42,740 nucleotides of DNA, taken from NCBI RefSeq assembly GCF_042678305.1, contig NZ_JBHUDT010000009.1. The stretch is one strand, 5' to 3'. The DNA comes from Gelatiniphilus marinus (GTDB lineage: Bacteria > Bacteroidota > Bacteroidia > Flavobacteriales > Flavobacteriaceae). The position numbers were made by a program, and so were the translations under genes. Position 1 is the first letter of the stretch, and each line of letters begins with the position of its first letter. Below are positions 7,039-14,986 of this stretch, one piece after another. Under the pieces are notes generated by a model. That model saw nothing but the letters and a program-made list of their open reading frames with translations. It was not told the origin of the DNA and searched no databases.

Positions 7039-8043
7039 TTAATTTACCGCAGGGCACCTACACTCGTACTTTTTCTTTTTGCAAGCAAAATTAAAGCCCA
7101 AGGTTAATTGATGAAACCCACCATTGGTAAAAACCACCGAGTTATTTTGATAGGTGTACGTGTAAGCAAACATAAATTGTTTGTAGTCAATGCCTAAAAT
7201 AGGCGTGAATTGTTGTAGTCTTTGGCTTTTTACCGTATTGGAATTAATTAAATACTCAGCACCATCAAAACTTTGTCTGTACGATATGCCGCCCCAAACT
7301 TTACCAAAATCCATGTTTTTATAAACTTTAGCATTTAAATCTATTGCAGCTTCTTTGGTGCCGTCTTTATACTGGAACATTACCGAAGGCTCGTAGCTCC
7401 AATCGCTTCCTAATTTTCCAAACACACCACCAACCGAAAGCAAATAACGCCTTAAATTACTGGTAATTTCAACATCGTTGTTAACGCCGGCATTTTTCAA
7501 CACGTTTTTAACTGTGGCATGCGCATAATAATCTAAAAAGTGGTACGAAAAGCCCAAATCGATGTTAAAATTGGTTTCGTTTTGCACAATACCATCAATA
7601 ATAGGATCTGGCCCATCAAACAAAAAGGTGGTTTCGTCTAGCTTATATTGAATAAAACCCGCACTAATGCCAAATGAAAGCATATTTAAGTCGATTTCGT
7701 TTCTAGAAAACATAAGATGGTGAGCGTAGGTTGCATAAGCCCCGGTTTGCGAATGATATCCGTTTTTATCGGTAAACAAAATACCGCCAATTGCAGATGG
7801 GGTTTCTCCAATTCGCCCGTTTAAACTTAAAGTGGAAAGCCTAGGCGCATCTTCGTGCCCAAACCATTGCTGGCGCGAGGTTAACCTAACCTTAGAGCAA
7901 TTGGCAATACCCGCCATAGACGGATGGATAAGGTAGTAGTTATCTGTTAAATAATCTGTATATATTGGTAAACCTTCTTGCGAAACTGCGGTGTGCGTTA
8001 GCAATACGCCAATGGCAACCATAATGATATTTTTCAATTTCAT
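7039..8043 (-). CDS. PorP/SprF family type IX secretion outer-membrane protein
   Basis: I start it at ATG 8043 (334 aa), because the frame's upstream start is only a TTG. A signal peptide ends at T-A-V-S-Q, followed by the family's hallmark N-terminus L-P-I-Y-T-D-Y-L-T-D-N-Y-Y-L-I-H-P-S-M-A-G and S-R-Q-Q-W-F-G. Alternating aromatic/polar strands to the C-terminus predict an outer-membrane beta barrel. PorP/SprF proteins act with the type IX secretion machinery and often help secrete or anchor a neighbouring large surface protein. No such partner is in this window. The last residues are cysteine-rich (C-K-K-K-K-Y-E-C-R-C), which is unusual. Confidence 0.9.
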   Translation of the reverse strand: MKLKNIIMVAIGVLLTHTAVSQEGLPIYTDYLTDNYYLIHPSMAGIANCSKVRLTSRQQWFGHEDAPRLSTLSLNGRIGETPSAIGGILFTDKNGYHSQTGAYATYAHHLMFSRNEIDLNMLSFGISAGFIQYKLDETTFLFDGPDPIIDGIVQNETNFNIDLGFSYHFLDYYAHATVKNVLKNAGVNNDVEITSNLRRYLLSVGGVFGKLGSDWSYEPSVMFQYKDGTKEAAIDLNAKVYKNMDFGKVWGGISYRQSFDGAEYLINSNTVKSQRLQQFTPILGIDYKQFMFAYTYTYQNNSVVFTNGGFHQLTLGFNFACKKKKYECRCPAVN

Positions 8044-8163
8044 AAACTTTTTTACCAAGTAGGTTTTTTGGGGGTTTAATACAAACGTTTATATTTTCAA
8101 TAAATTACATTAACAAATAAAAATACAAAACTCAAATATATGCATATCTTGGTTTTCTTTTAG

Positions 8164-8171
8164 TATTTTTG
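8164..8171 (+). promoter_or_regulatory. -7 type promoter box TATTTTTG upstream of the NifU-like gene
   Basis: This perfect TAnnTTTG box lies 17 nt before the ATG at 8189, in the divergent gap to the PorP/SprF gene. On the other strand the same gap contains TATATTTG (8133-8140), a candidate -7 box for the PorP/SprF gene. Neither has an obvious -33 TTG at 19-21 nt. Confidence 0.4.
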
Positions 8172-8188
8172 TAAAAAAATTAGCTAAA

Positions 8189-9091
8189 ATGAACACTTTC
8201 AAGGTTTCTGTGCAAGAAACAGCAAACAATGCCATAGTAAAATTTGAGGTCAACCAGTTTATAACAAAACACCAAAGTTTTGAATTTAACAATATCGACG
8301 ACGCAAAACCATCCCCGCTGGCCCAACAGTTATTTCATTTGCCATTTGTAAAAAAGGTTTACATGTCTAGCAATTTTGTAGCTATTGAGCGTTATGATAT
8401 TGTAGAGTGGCCAGATGTACAAAACGAAGTTGCCCAACAAATTGAAACCTATTTAAACGATGGCGGCGTTGTAGTTGAAGATGCCAAAGCCCCAAAAAAA
8501 GTACCCGTAACGGTTTATGCCGAAAGCACTCCAAACCCATCGGTAATGAAGTTTGTGGCTAATAAAAAAATAGTAACAGCACTTTTTGAGTTTACCTCGA
8601 TAGACGATGCTAAACTATCGCCATTGGCCACAGAATTGTTCCATTTTCCGTATGTTAAAAGTGTTTTTATTGACCAGAATTACGTGTCCATTACCAAATA
8701 CGATAGGGCAGAGTGGCAAGACATCAATATCGAACTGCGCGAGTTTATTAGAAGTTATATTGAAAACGGAAAAGAAGTTGTTTTACCCGAAGCTGTCAAT
8801 GCTTTAAAAAAATCCAACAACCAGCTCAATAGCCAGATTGAAAACCTAGACGACACTTCAAAAGAAATCGTTAACATTCTAGAGGAATATGTAAAACCAG
8901 CCGTAGCGAGCGATGGTGGCAATATTCAGTTTATTTCTTACGATGCTAAAAGCAAAAACGTAAGTGTTATGCTTCAAGGGGCATGCAGCGGTTGCCCATC
9001 GTCAACTTACACGCTAAAAAGCGGTATTGAAAATATGCTTAAACAAATGCTTCCGGGAAAAGTCAATACCGTTGAAGCCATAAACGGATAG
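8189..9091 (+). CDS. NifU-like Fe-S cluster carrier with two N-terminal Nfu_N domains
   Basis: This 300-aa protein has two tandem copies of the Nfu N-terminal domain (about 3-90 and 107-195). They share the motifs F-N-N-I-D-D-A-K-P-S-P-L-A and F-T-S-I-D-D-A-K-L-S-P-L-A. The C-terminal Nfu domain (about 222-297) has the cluster-binding C-S-G-C-P-S-S with C266 and C269. Nfu proteins receive a [4Fe-4S] cluster and pass it to target enzymes in the cytosol. The duplicated N-terminal half is seen in Bacteroidota, but most Nfu proteins have only one. It stands alone between PorP/SprF and dodecin. Confidence 0.92.
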   Translation: MNTFKVSVQETANNAIVKFEVNQFITKHQSFEFNNIDDAKPSPLAQQLFHLPFVKKVYMSSNFVAIERYDIVEWPDVQNEVAQQIETYLNDGGVVVEDAKAPKKVPVTVYAESTPNPSVMKFVANKKIVTALFEFTSIDDAKLSPLATELFHFPYVKSVFIDQNYVSITKYDRAEWQDINIELREFIRSYIENGKEVVLPEAVNALKKSNNQLNSQIENLDDTSKEIVNILEEYVKPAVASDGGNIQFISYDAKSKNVSVMLQGACSGCPSSTYTLKSGIENMLKQMLPGKVNTVEAING

Positions 9092-9187
9092 ATGGTTTTT
9101 TAAAGGCACCCTGATTAACTACCCTGTTTAAAAAAAAATAAGTATCTTTAAAACAGCGAGTTAACAATAACCTTTAAAAAATAAATT

Positions 9188-9388
9188 ATGTCTGTATTAA
9201 AAGTAATCGAGATTTTGTCGAACTCAGAAAAAAGTTGGGAAGACGCCACTAAAAAGGCAGTAAAACACGCCTCAAAGAGTGTAAACAATATCCGTTCGGT
9301 ATATGTTCAAGACCAAAGTGCCATTGTTAAAGATGGCGAGGTTACAGAATTTAGGGTAAACTTAAAAATCACTTTTGAAGTCAACTAA
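9188..9388 (+). CDS. Dodecin family flavin-binding protein
   Basis: This 66-aa protein matches dodecin in length and layout: beta-alpha-beta-beta with S-V-L-K-V-I-E-I-L-S, the helix S-W-E-D-A-T-K-K-A-V-K-H-A, then V-Y-V-Q-D-Q and F-R-V-N-L-K-I-T-F-E-V. Dodecins form hollow dodecamers that bind flavins and store or buffer them. The W in S-W-E-D is the residue that stacks on the isoalloxazine ring. It has its own terminator downstream, so it is probably monocistronic. Confidence 0.93.
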   Translation: MSVLKVIEILSNSEKSWEDATKKAVKHASKSVNNIRSVYVQDQSAIVKDGEVTEFRVNLKITFEVN

Positions 9389-9413
9389 AAATATCGGCTT
9401 TATTTTAAAATTT

Positions 9414-9440
9414 AAGCGTTCGTAAATAGAACGCTTTTTT
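9414..9440 (+). terminator. Intrinsic terminator after the dodecin gene
   Basis: AAGCGTTC (9414-9421) pairs with GAACGCTT (9429-9436) across a 7-nt loop and is followed by a run of T. It lies 26 nt after the dodecin stop codon and just upstream of the next gene's promoter box. Confidence 0.85.
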
Positions 9441-9455
9441 ATGCTCAATTTTCGC

Positions 9456-9463
9456 TAACTTTG
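9456..9463 (+). promoter_or_regulatory. -7 promoter box TAACTTTG, nearly leaderless start
   Basis: This perfect TAnnTTTG box ends only 5 nt before the ATG at 9469. If transcription starts the usual few bases downstream of the box, the mRNA would begin at or next to the start codon. It follows the dodecin terminator, so this gene has its own promoter. Confidence 0.55.
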
Positions 9464-9468
9464 ACACC

Positions 9469-11574
9469 ATGAAGTACACTACAATAGCCCTGTTTTTTAT
9501 CGTGTTAATAAGCTGTAAAGGACCGAATGCCGAAACCATGAAACATAAACACACAAACAATCTTATAAACGAAACGAGCCCGTATTTACTACAACACGCT
9601 CACAATCCGGTAAACTGGAATCCGTGGAATTCAAAAACCCTAACCCAAGCAAAAGAAGAAAACAAACTTATACTAATTAGTGTAGGCTATGCAGCTTGCC
9701 ATTGGTGCCATGTTATGGAGGACGAAAGTTTTAAAGACAGTTTGGTGGCACAGGTTATGAATAAAAATTTCATAAATATAAAAGTTGATAGAGAAGAACG
9801 GCCAGATGTGGACCAAGTTTACATGAATGCCGTACAGCTCATGACGGGCAGTGGCGGCTGGCCACTAAACGTTATTGCATTGCCCGATGGCAGACCCGTT
9901 TGGGGCGGTACGTATTTTAAAAAAGAACAATGGATGGATGCTCTGGAGCAAATCTCTAAACTGTATGTTGAAAAACCCGATAAACTATACGAATACGCAG
10001 ATAAATTAGAACAAGGCATCAAAGCTCTAGATGTGGTTACCTTGAATACCGATGCCCCTGTTTTTGAAAAAAACTATATAGACGAAGCACTAAACCATTG
10101 GTCTAAAAACTTTGATGATAATTACGGAGGGATGAATAGAGCACCAAAATTTATGATGCCCAATAATTATCATTTTTTGCTCAGATACGCCTATCAAACC
10201 AACGATAAAAAGCTACAAGACCATTTAAACCTAACCTTAACCAAAATTGCTTACGGTGGGGTTTTCGATCAAATTGGTGGTGGTTTTGCTAGGTATTCGG
10301 TCGATACGAAATGGCATGTGCCTCACTTCGAAAAAATGCTTTATGATAATGGGCAATTGGTAAGTTTATATGCCGATGCGTATCTAATAACAAAAAACAA
10401 ACTATATAAAGATGTTGTAACCGAAACGCTGGAGTTTATTAAACGCGACATGACAACAGGCCACGGTGCCTTTTACTCCTCGCTAGACGCCTCCAGCAAA
10501 ACACCAGAAGGCGAAATTGAAGAAGGTGCATTTTATGTTTGGACCAAAGACGAACTTAAATCGGTTTTGGGCGACGCATTTAAAATTTTCTCTGATTATT
10601 ACAACATAAACAATTACGGCTTTTGGGAACACGGTAATTATGTGTTAATTAGAAAAGACGACGATGCAACCGTTATTAAAAAACACAACCTATCACTCGA
10701 CGCTTTAAACAAAAAGAAAAGCGAATGGAAAAACAAGCTTGTAAAAGCACGTAATAAACGCACTAAACCAAGGCTGGACGACAAAACATTAACCTCTTGG
10801 AACGCCATAATGCTTAAAGGTTATGTAGATGCTTATCGGGTATTTGGTAATGAAGATTATCTCGCTTCCGCGGAAAAAAACGCCAACTTTATTATAAACA
10901 ATATGTTACGTGAAGATGGCGGGTTAAACCATACATACAAAGACGGAAAAAGCACCATTAACGGGTATCTTGAAGATTACTCGGCAGCCATAGATGCTTT
11001 TTTAACACTTTACGAAAGCACTTTAAACGAAACCTGGTTAACCACTTCTAGAGATTTGGTAAACTATACCTTCGATCACTTTTTTGATGAAAAAAGCAAA
11101 ATGTTTTATTTTACCTCAAACGAAGACGAATCGTTAGTTTCACGAAGCATCGAATATCGCGATAATGTAATTCCTGCCAGCAATTCCATAATGGCTAAAA
11201 ACCTGTTTAAGCTATCGCATTATTTTGATAACGAACATTACAGCAAAACAGCAATAAGTATGCTTAATAATGTAAAACCCGAAATGTTGGAATATCCTTC
11301 TGGATATTCAAATTGGTTCGATTTAATGCTTAATTATGCACTACCATATTACGAGGTTGCCATTGTTGGCGCAGATGCTAAACAAAAAATAGAAGAATTA
11401 AATAAAACGTATCTGCCCAATAAGTTAATTGCTGCAAGTACATCTGAAAATAATATGCCTTTGTTGGAAAACCGCTACAATCCAGATGGCACCTATATTT
11501 ATGTATGCGTAAATAAAGCCTGTAAACTCCCAGTTACCGAGGTAAATGATGCTATAAAATTTTTAAAAGAATGA
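9469..11574 (+). CDS. DUF255/YyaL-type thioredoxin-fold lipoprotein
   Basis: This 701-aa protein starts with a lipoprotein signal (V-L-I-S-C, Cys16). It then carries the DUF255 domain with H-N-P-V-N-W and the redox-type motif C77-H-W-C80-H followed by V-M-E-D-E-S-F. The remaining 450 residues form the alpha/alpha-toroid part (P-H-F-E-K-M-L-Y-D-N and S-L-D-A-S-S marks) found in the YyaL/SPATA20 family. Members are usually cytosolic, so the lipobox suggests this copy is exported. The function of the family is not settled. Its stop codon overlaps the start of the DUF1304 gene by 4 nt, which implies co-translation. Confidence 0.9.
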   Translation: MKYTTIALFFIVLISCKGPNAETMKHKHTNNLINETSPYLLQHAHNPVNWNPWNSKTLTQAKEENKLILISVGYAACHWCHVMEDESFKDSLVAQVMNKNFINIKVDREERPDVDQVYMNAVQLMTGSGGWPLNVIALPDGRPVWGGTYFKKEQWMDALEQISKLYVEKPDKLYEYADKLEQGIKALDVVTLNTDAPVFEKNYIDEALNHWSKNFDDNYGGMNRAPKFMMPNNYHFLLRYAYQTNDKKLQDHLNLTLTKIAYGGVFDQIGGGFARYSVDTKWHVPHFEKMLYDNGQLVSLYADAYLITKNKLYKDVVTETLEFIKRDMTTGHGAFYSSLDASSKTPEGEIEEGAFYVWTKDELKSVLGDAFKIFSDYYNINNYGFWEHGNYVLIRKDDDATVIKKHNLSLDALNKKKSEWKNKLVKARNKRTKPRLDDKTLTSWNAIMLKGYVDAYRVFGNEDYLASAEKNANFIINNMLREDGGLNHTYKDGKSTINGYLEDYSAAIDAFLTLYESTLNETWLTTSRDLVNYTFDHFFDEKSKMFYFTSNEDESLVSRSIEYRDNVIPASNSIMAKNLFKLSHYFDNEHYSKTAISMLNNVKPEMLEYPSGYSNWFDLMLNYALPYYEVAIVGADAKQKIEELNKTYLPNKLIAASTSENNMPLLENRYNPDGTYIYVCVNKACKLPVTEVNDAIKFLKE

Positions 11575-11927
11575 CACTTTTAACAACCCTTTTAATAGCT
11601 TTCGTAGCCTTAGAGCATCTCTGTTTTTTAATATTGGAAATGTTTTTATGGACCACCCCAAAAGGCATTAAAACATTTGGGTTAAAATCTAAGGGTTTTG
11701 CCGAAGAAACCAAAGTGTTGGCGGCTAACCAAGGCTTGTACAATGGGTTTTTAGCTGCTGGTTTGGTATATTCCATCATCCAAAAAAGCATAGATACAGC
11801 TATTTTATTTTTAGTTTTTGTGACTTTTGCAGGTATTTATGGGTCTTATTCTACAAAGCAAATTAAATTGTTTTATGTGCAAAGTATGCCTGCTATAGTT
11901 GCGCTTATTACAATGGTTTTCAACTAA
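11571..11927 (+). CDS. DUF1304 family small membrane protein
   Basis: This 118-aa protein has four hydrophobic segments and the family features W-T-T-P-K-G-I-K-T-F-G and A-A-N-Q-G-L-Y-N-G-F-L-A-A-G-L. DUF1304 proteins are inner-membrane proteins of unknown function. The ATG overlaps the last codon of the upstream DUF255 gene (ATGA overlap), so the two are translationally coupled. The short gap to the MscS gene suggests a three-gene operon. Confidence 0.88.
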   Translation: MTLLTTLLIAFVALEHLCFLILEMFLWTTPKGIKTFGLKSKGFAEETKVLAANQGLYNGFLAAGLVYSIIQKSIDTAILFLVFVTFAGIYGSYSTKQIKLFYVQSMPAIVALITMVFN

Positions 11928-11943
11928 AACAATAAAAAAAATT

Positions 11944-12759
11944 ATGGATTTACAAAACATCGACACAGAAAAGTGGCTAAGGTTAGCTATGGACTACGGG
12001 TTAAAAATCTTAGGAGCCATTCTTATCTGGATTATTGGCTCGTGGCTAATTAAAAAAATATTAAAGACATCAAAAAAATTAATGTCTAAAAGAGAATATG
12101 ATGAGAGTCTTCAAAAATTCTTATTAAATCTTTTAGGTTGGATATTTAAAATTGTTTTAATCGTTGTTGTTTTAGGAACCGTTGGGGTTGAAACCACATC
12201 GTTTGCTGCCATTTTAGCGGCCGCAGGTTTAGCCATTGGTTTAGCCTTACAAGGCTCGTTGGGTAATTTTGCTGGTGGTGTTTTAATTATGATTTTTAAG
12301 CCGTTTAAAATTGGCGATTTAATTGAGGCACAAGGCGAAATTGGTGTTGTAAAGGAAATTGAGATCTTTACCACAAAATTAACAGGGCTTTCAAATAGGG
12401 AAATTATTATTCCGAATGGATCGTTATCAAACGGTAACATTATTAATTACACAACCGAAGGCACACGTAGAGTTGACTTAACTTTTGGTGTTGGTTACGA
12501 TTCTGATATTAAAAAGACCAAAGCCGTTTTAATGCAAGTTTTAACCTCGCATCCTAAGGTTTTAAAAGATCCTGCACCAACGGTTAACGTATCTGAGTTG
12601 GCAGATAGTTCCATTAATTTTGCGGTGCGCCCATGGAGTACAGCCGATGATTATTGGGATGTTTATTTTGGCATTACCGAAGATGTAAAAGAAGCACTAG
12701 ATAAAGCTGGTATTGAAATTCCTTACCCACATCAAGTTGAAATACATAAAGAAGGTTAA
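11944..12759 (+). CDS. MscS-family small-conductance mechanosensitive channel
   Basis: The start chosen is ATG 11944 (271 aa); the frame extends upstream to a TTG inside the DUF1304 gene. Three membrane helices are followed by the pore helix, rich in Gly and Ala (A-A-A-G-L-A-I-G-L-A-L-Q-G-S-L-G-N-F-A-G-G). The beta domain then carries F-K-I-G-D-L-I-E-A-Q-G and I-P-N-G-S-L-S-N-G-N-I-I-N-Y. The channel opens on membrane tension and releases solutes during hypo-osmotic shock. Length and motifs are normal for the minimal MscS type. A strong bidirectional terminator follows at 12807. Confidence 0.95.
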   Translation: MDLQNIDTEKWLRLAMDYGLKILGAILIWIIGSWLIKKILKTSKKLMSKREYDESLQKFLLNLLGWIFKIVLIVVVLGTVGVETTSFAAILAAAGLAIGLALQGSLGNFAGGVLIMIFKPFKIGDLIEAQGEIGVVKEIEIFTTKLTGLSNREIIIPNGSLSNGNIINYTTEGTRRVDLTFGVGYDSDIKKTKAVLMQVLTSHPKVLKDPAPTVNVSELADSSINFAVRPWSTADDYWDVYFGITEDVKEALDKAGIEIPYPHQVEIHKEG

Positions 12760-12806
12760 AGCCAATTCTAAAAAGGAGCAGACTTCAAACTCGAAAAATT
12801 ATTTTC

Positions 12807-12844
12807 AGACCTGTCTGGTTTTTAAAACCAGACAGGTCTTTTTA
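12807..12844. terminator. Bidirectional terminator, AGACCTGTCTGG palindrome
   Basis: A 33-bp palindrome (AGACCTGTCTGGTTTT...AAAACCAGACAGGTCT) sits between the convergent MscS and tsaB genes, with T runs on both strands. Its ends match the AGACCTGTCA/TGACAGGTCT hairpin at 13574-13619 on the other side of tsaB. Confidence 0.85.
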
Positions 12845-12847
12845 AAT

Positions 12848-13528
12848 TTAAGATGAAGACTTCGGCTTTAAAGCCACAAAATCTTTTAAATAATAAGGTT
12901 CAAAATAAGCGACATCTTCAAAGTCGTTTTTTTTGTATTTGTTATAAGCTAATAAACTCATTTCGTTTGAAGAAGGCAGTTTGTCTTCAATAAAAATAGC
13001 ATTTGGATGATTAACAAGTGCCTTTGTTTTTTCAACACCATTACCAATAAAAGATACTTTGTGGGTTTCTAAATATTCCGCGAAAGCGTTATTATCCAAA
13101 ATTTGGGCTTGGGTTTCTCTAATTTGAATATAATTTGCAGCAAAAGTAGCAGCATATACTTCCATGCGTCTGGCATCTAGCATGGCAACAATTACGCCAT
13201 CGCCTGTTTTAACTTGATGTGCTAAAGCCTGTAAAGTTGGTACAGAAATTAGTGGTTTGTCCAGAGCAAAACAAAGCCCTTTTGCTGCCGAAACCCCAAT
13301 GCGCAAACCCGTATAAGATCCTGGGCCTTTGCTAATGGCAATGGCATCTAATTGTTTTGAATTGATGTTGGCTTCTTTTAAAACCTTATCTATAAACAGG
13401 TGGAGTTTTTCGGCATGCGAATAGTTATTGTTGTAATCTTCTTTTAAAACAATGGTTTCTCCATTTCGCGAAAGCGATACCGAGCAATTGGTTGTTGCGG
13501 TTTCTATATTTAGTATAAGTGTACTCAT
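12848..13528 (-). CDS. tsaB: TsaB, tRNA threonylcarbamoyladenosine biosynthesis protein
   Basis: This 226-aa protein has the ASKHA-fold N-terminus I-L-N-I-E-T-A-T-T-N-C-S-V-S-L, then the family-typical A-I-S-K-G-P-G-S-Y-T-G-L-R-I-G and V-S-A-A-K-G-L. TsaB is the inactive paralogue that dimerises with TsaD to place t6A on ANN-decoding tRNAs, and it is essential in most bacteria. The C-terminal half is shorter and more divergent, as is usual. It lies downstream of the efflux operon, but a composite palindrome at 13574-13619 intervenes. Confidence 0.93.
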   Translation of the reverse strand: MSTLILNIETATTNCSVSLSRNGETIVLKEDYNNNYSHAEKLHLFIDKVLKEANINSKQLDAIAISKGPGSYTGLRIGVSAAKGLCFALDKPLISVPTLQALAHQVKTGDGVIVAMLDARRMEVYAATFAANYIQIRETQAQILDNNAFAEYLETHKVSFIGNGVEKTKALVNHPNAIFIEDKLPSSNEMSLLAYNKYKKNDFEDVAYFEPYYLKDFVALKPKSSS

Positions 13529-13573
13529 AAAGTTCTTTTTTGAAATTCAAAAATAAGAATAAATAAAAAAGAA

Positions 13574-13619
13574 AGACCTGTCAAGTCCCGAAGCTTCGGG
13601 ATAAAAACCTGACAGGTCT
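13574..13619. repeat. Nested palindrome between tolC-like gene and tsaB
   Basis: AGACCTGTCA (13574-13583) pairs with TGACAGGTCT (13610-13619) and encloses the perfect 16-bp palindrome TCCCGAAGCTTCGGGA (13586-13601). It may end the efflux operon transcript on the minus strand. The outer arms are the same family as the terminator at 12807, so tsaB is bracketed by related palindromes. Confidence 0.75.
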
Positions 13620-13641
13620 ATATTATAAAGTAATCAATAAT

Positions 13642-14970
13642 TTAATCAATTAAAGATTTGCCCATGTAAAAATCTAACACTTTGGTTTTAAAAACAAAAT
13701 CGTATTTAGCATTTATTAGTGATGATTGTGCATTTATAAATTGCACTCTGGCTTGTTCTAAATCGAATGCCGTGATATTACCTATGTCGTAACGTTCTTT
13801 TGAATTATTAAAAGCTAACTCTTGCGATACTAATGATTTTTGAGCTGCATCGTAAGCTTTAAATGCCGCTTGAGCATCGGTATAGGCGCGTTGGATATTT
13901 GATTCTAAATCTAATTTTGCTTGGTCTAAACGTAGTTTGCTATTGGCTTGTTGAATTTTAGATTTGGCAACAGCCGTTTTATTTTGAAACCTTGAAAAAA
14001 TTGGAATATTAACACTTAGGTTGAAACTATGTGATTTTTGATTGTTTAATTGATCTAAAAAGGCAGCTTCGTTTTTTATAATATTAGAATAGAAAGCATT
14101 GGTGTTAAAGCCATAACCTAAAGTTACACTTGGTAAAAAACCACTTTTAGATATTTGGGTGTTTAATGCTGCATTTTCAATATTTTTTTCTGCTATTTTT
14201 ATTTCGCTTCTGTTGTTAAGGGCGTAATTTAAAACAGGTGTAACATTGCTGTACAATAAAGTTTCAGATGGTGTATCTATGTTTATAATTTCTACCTCAA
14301 ACCCATCAAACGGTACTTGTAGTAACTGCGATAAGGTAAGTAGCGCCAAATTATAGTTGTTTTCTGCTATTGTAACCTGTTGTTCGTCTCTGCTTAATGT
14401 GGCTTCGGCATCATATATATTAGCCTTAGGTTGTACGCCGGCATCAACCAAATTTTGCACTTGTTCAAGTTGTTTTTTGCTAAAATCGAACTGCGCTTTT
14501 GCTGTTTCTAAATTTTCTTTATTAAAAAGTGTGTTTAAATAGGCATTAACAACGTTTAAAGAAATATCGTCTTTAATTTTACTGAGTTCTAATTTACTTA
14601 TTTCTAGATTTAAATTGGATTGTTTGTACAGGTTTGTTAGTCTAAATCCATTAAAAATAGTTTGGTTGGCACCAACACCAAATCTGGTGCTATTTGAAGT
14701 TCTATCAACAATTACTTGAGTTTCGCCAATATCAATTCGTTGCGTTCCTATGCCTAAGCTATGGCCAGTGCTTGCGCTTACCGATGGTAAAAACTGCCCT
14801 TTTGCTGCTAAAATGTCCTGTTCGTTTAAAAGCAGTGAGTTTTCGCTTTGCTTTATCGAAATATTGTTTTCTAGGGCATGGGCTACACATTCTTGCAACG
14901 TCCATTTTTTTTGTTGTGCAAATGATGAAGCAGTAATTAGCAACACACAGGCCAGTAAACAGTTTTTCAT
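13642..14970 (-). CDS. TolC-family outer-membrane efflux protein
   Basis: I start it at ATG 14970 (442 aa). That gives a proper signal peptide (M-K-N-C-L-L-A-C-V-L-L-I-T-A-S-S-F-A-Q) and avoids overlap with the HlyD gene; the ATG at 15000 is an alternative. Two long coiled-coil repeats, each with the outer-efflux-protein pattern (about 25-210 and 240-440), are visible, as are W-T-L-Q-E-C-V-A-H-A-L-E-N-N and F-D-L-E-Q-A-R-V-Q. TolC-type trimers form the exit duct for tripartite pumps. It is the last gene of a five-gene operon with the MacA/MacB-like genes. Confidence 0.92.
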   Translation of the reverse strand: MKNCLLACVLLITASSFAQQKKWTLQECVAHALENNISIKQSENSLLLNEQDILAAKGQFLPSVSASTGHSLGIGTQRIDIGETQVIVDRTSNSTRFGVGANQTIFNGFRLTNLYKQSNLNLEISKLELSKIKDDISLNVVNAYLNTLFNKENLETAKAQFDFSKKQLEQVQNLVDAGVQPKANIYDAEATLSRDEQQVTIAENNYNLALLTLSQLLQVPFDGFEVEIINIDTPSETLLYSNVTPVLNYALNNRSEIKIAEKNIENAALNTQISKSGFLPSVTLGYGFNTNAFYSNIIKNEAAFLDQLNNQKSHSFNLSVNIPIFSRFQNKTAVAKSKIQQANSKLRLDQAKLDLESNIQRAYTDAQAAFKAYDAAQKSLVSQELAFNNSKERYDIGNITAFDLEQARVQFINAQSSLINAKYDFVFKTKVLDFYMGKSLID

Positions 14971-14986
14971 ATTTAAGAAACTAAAA

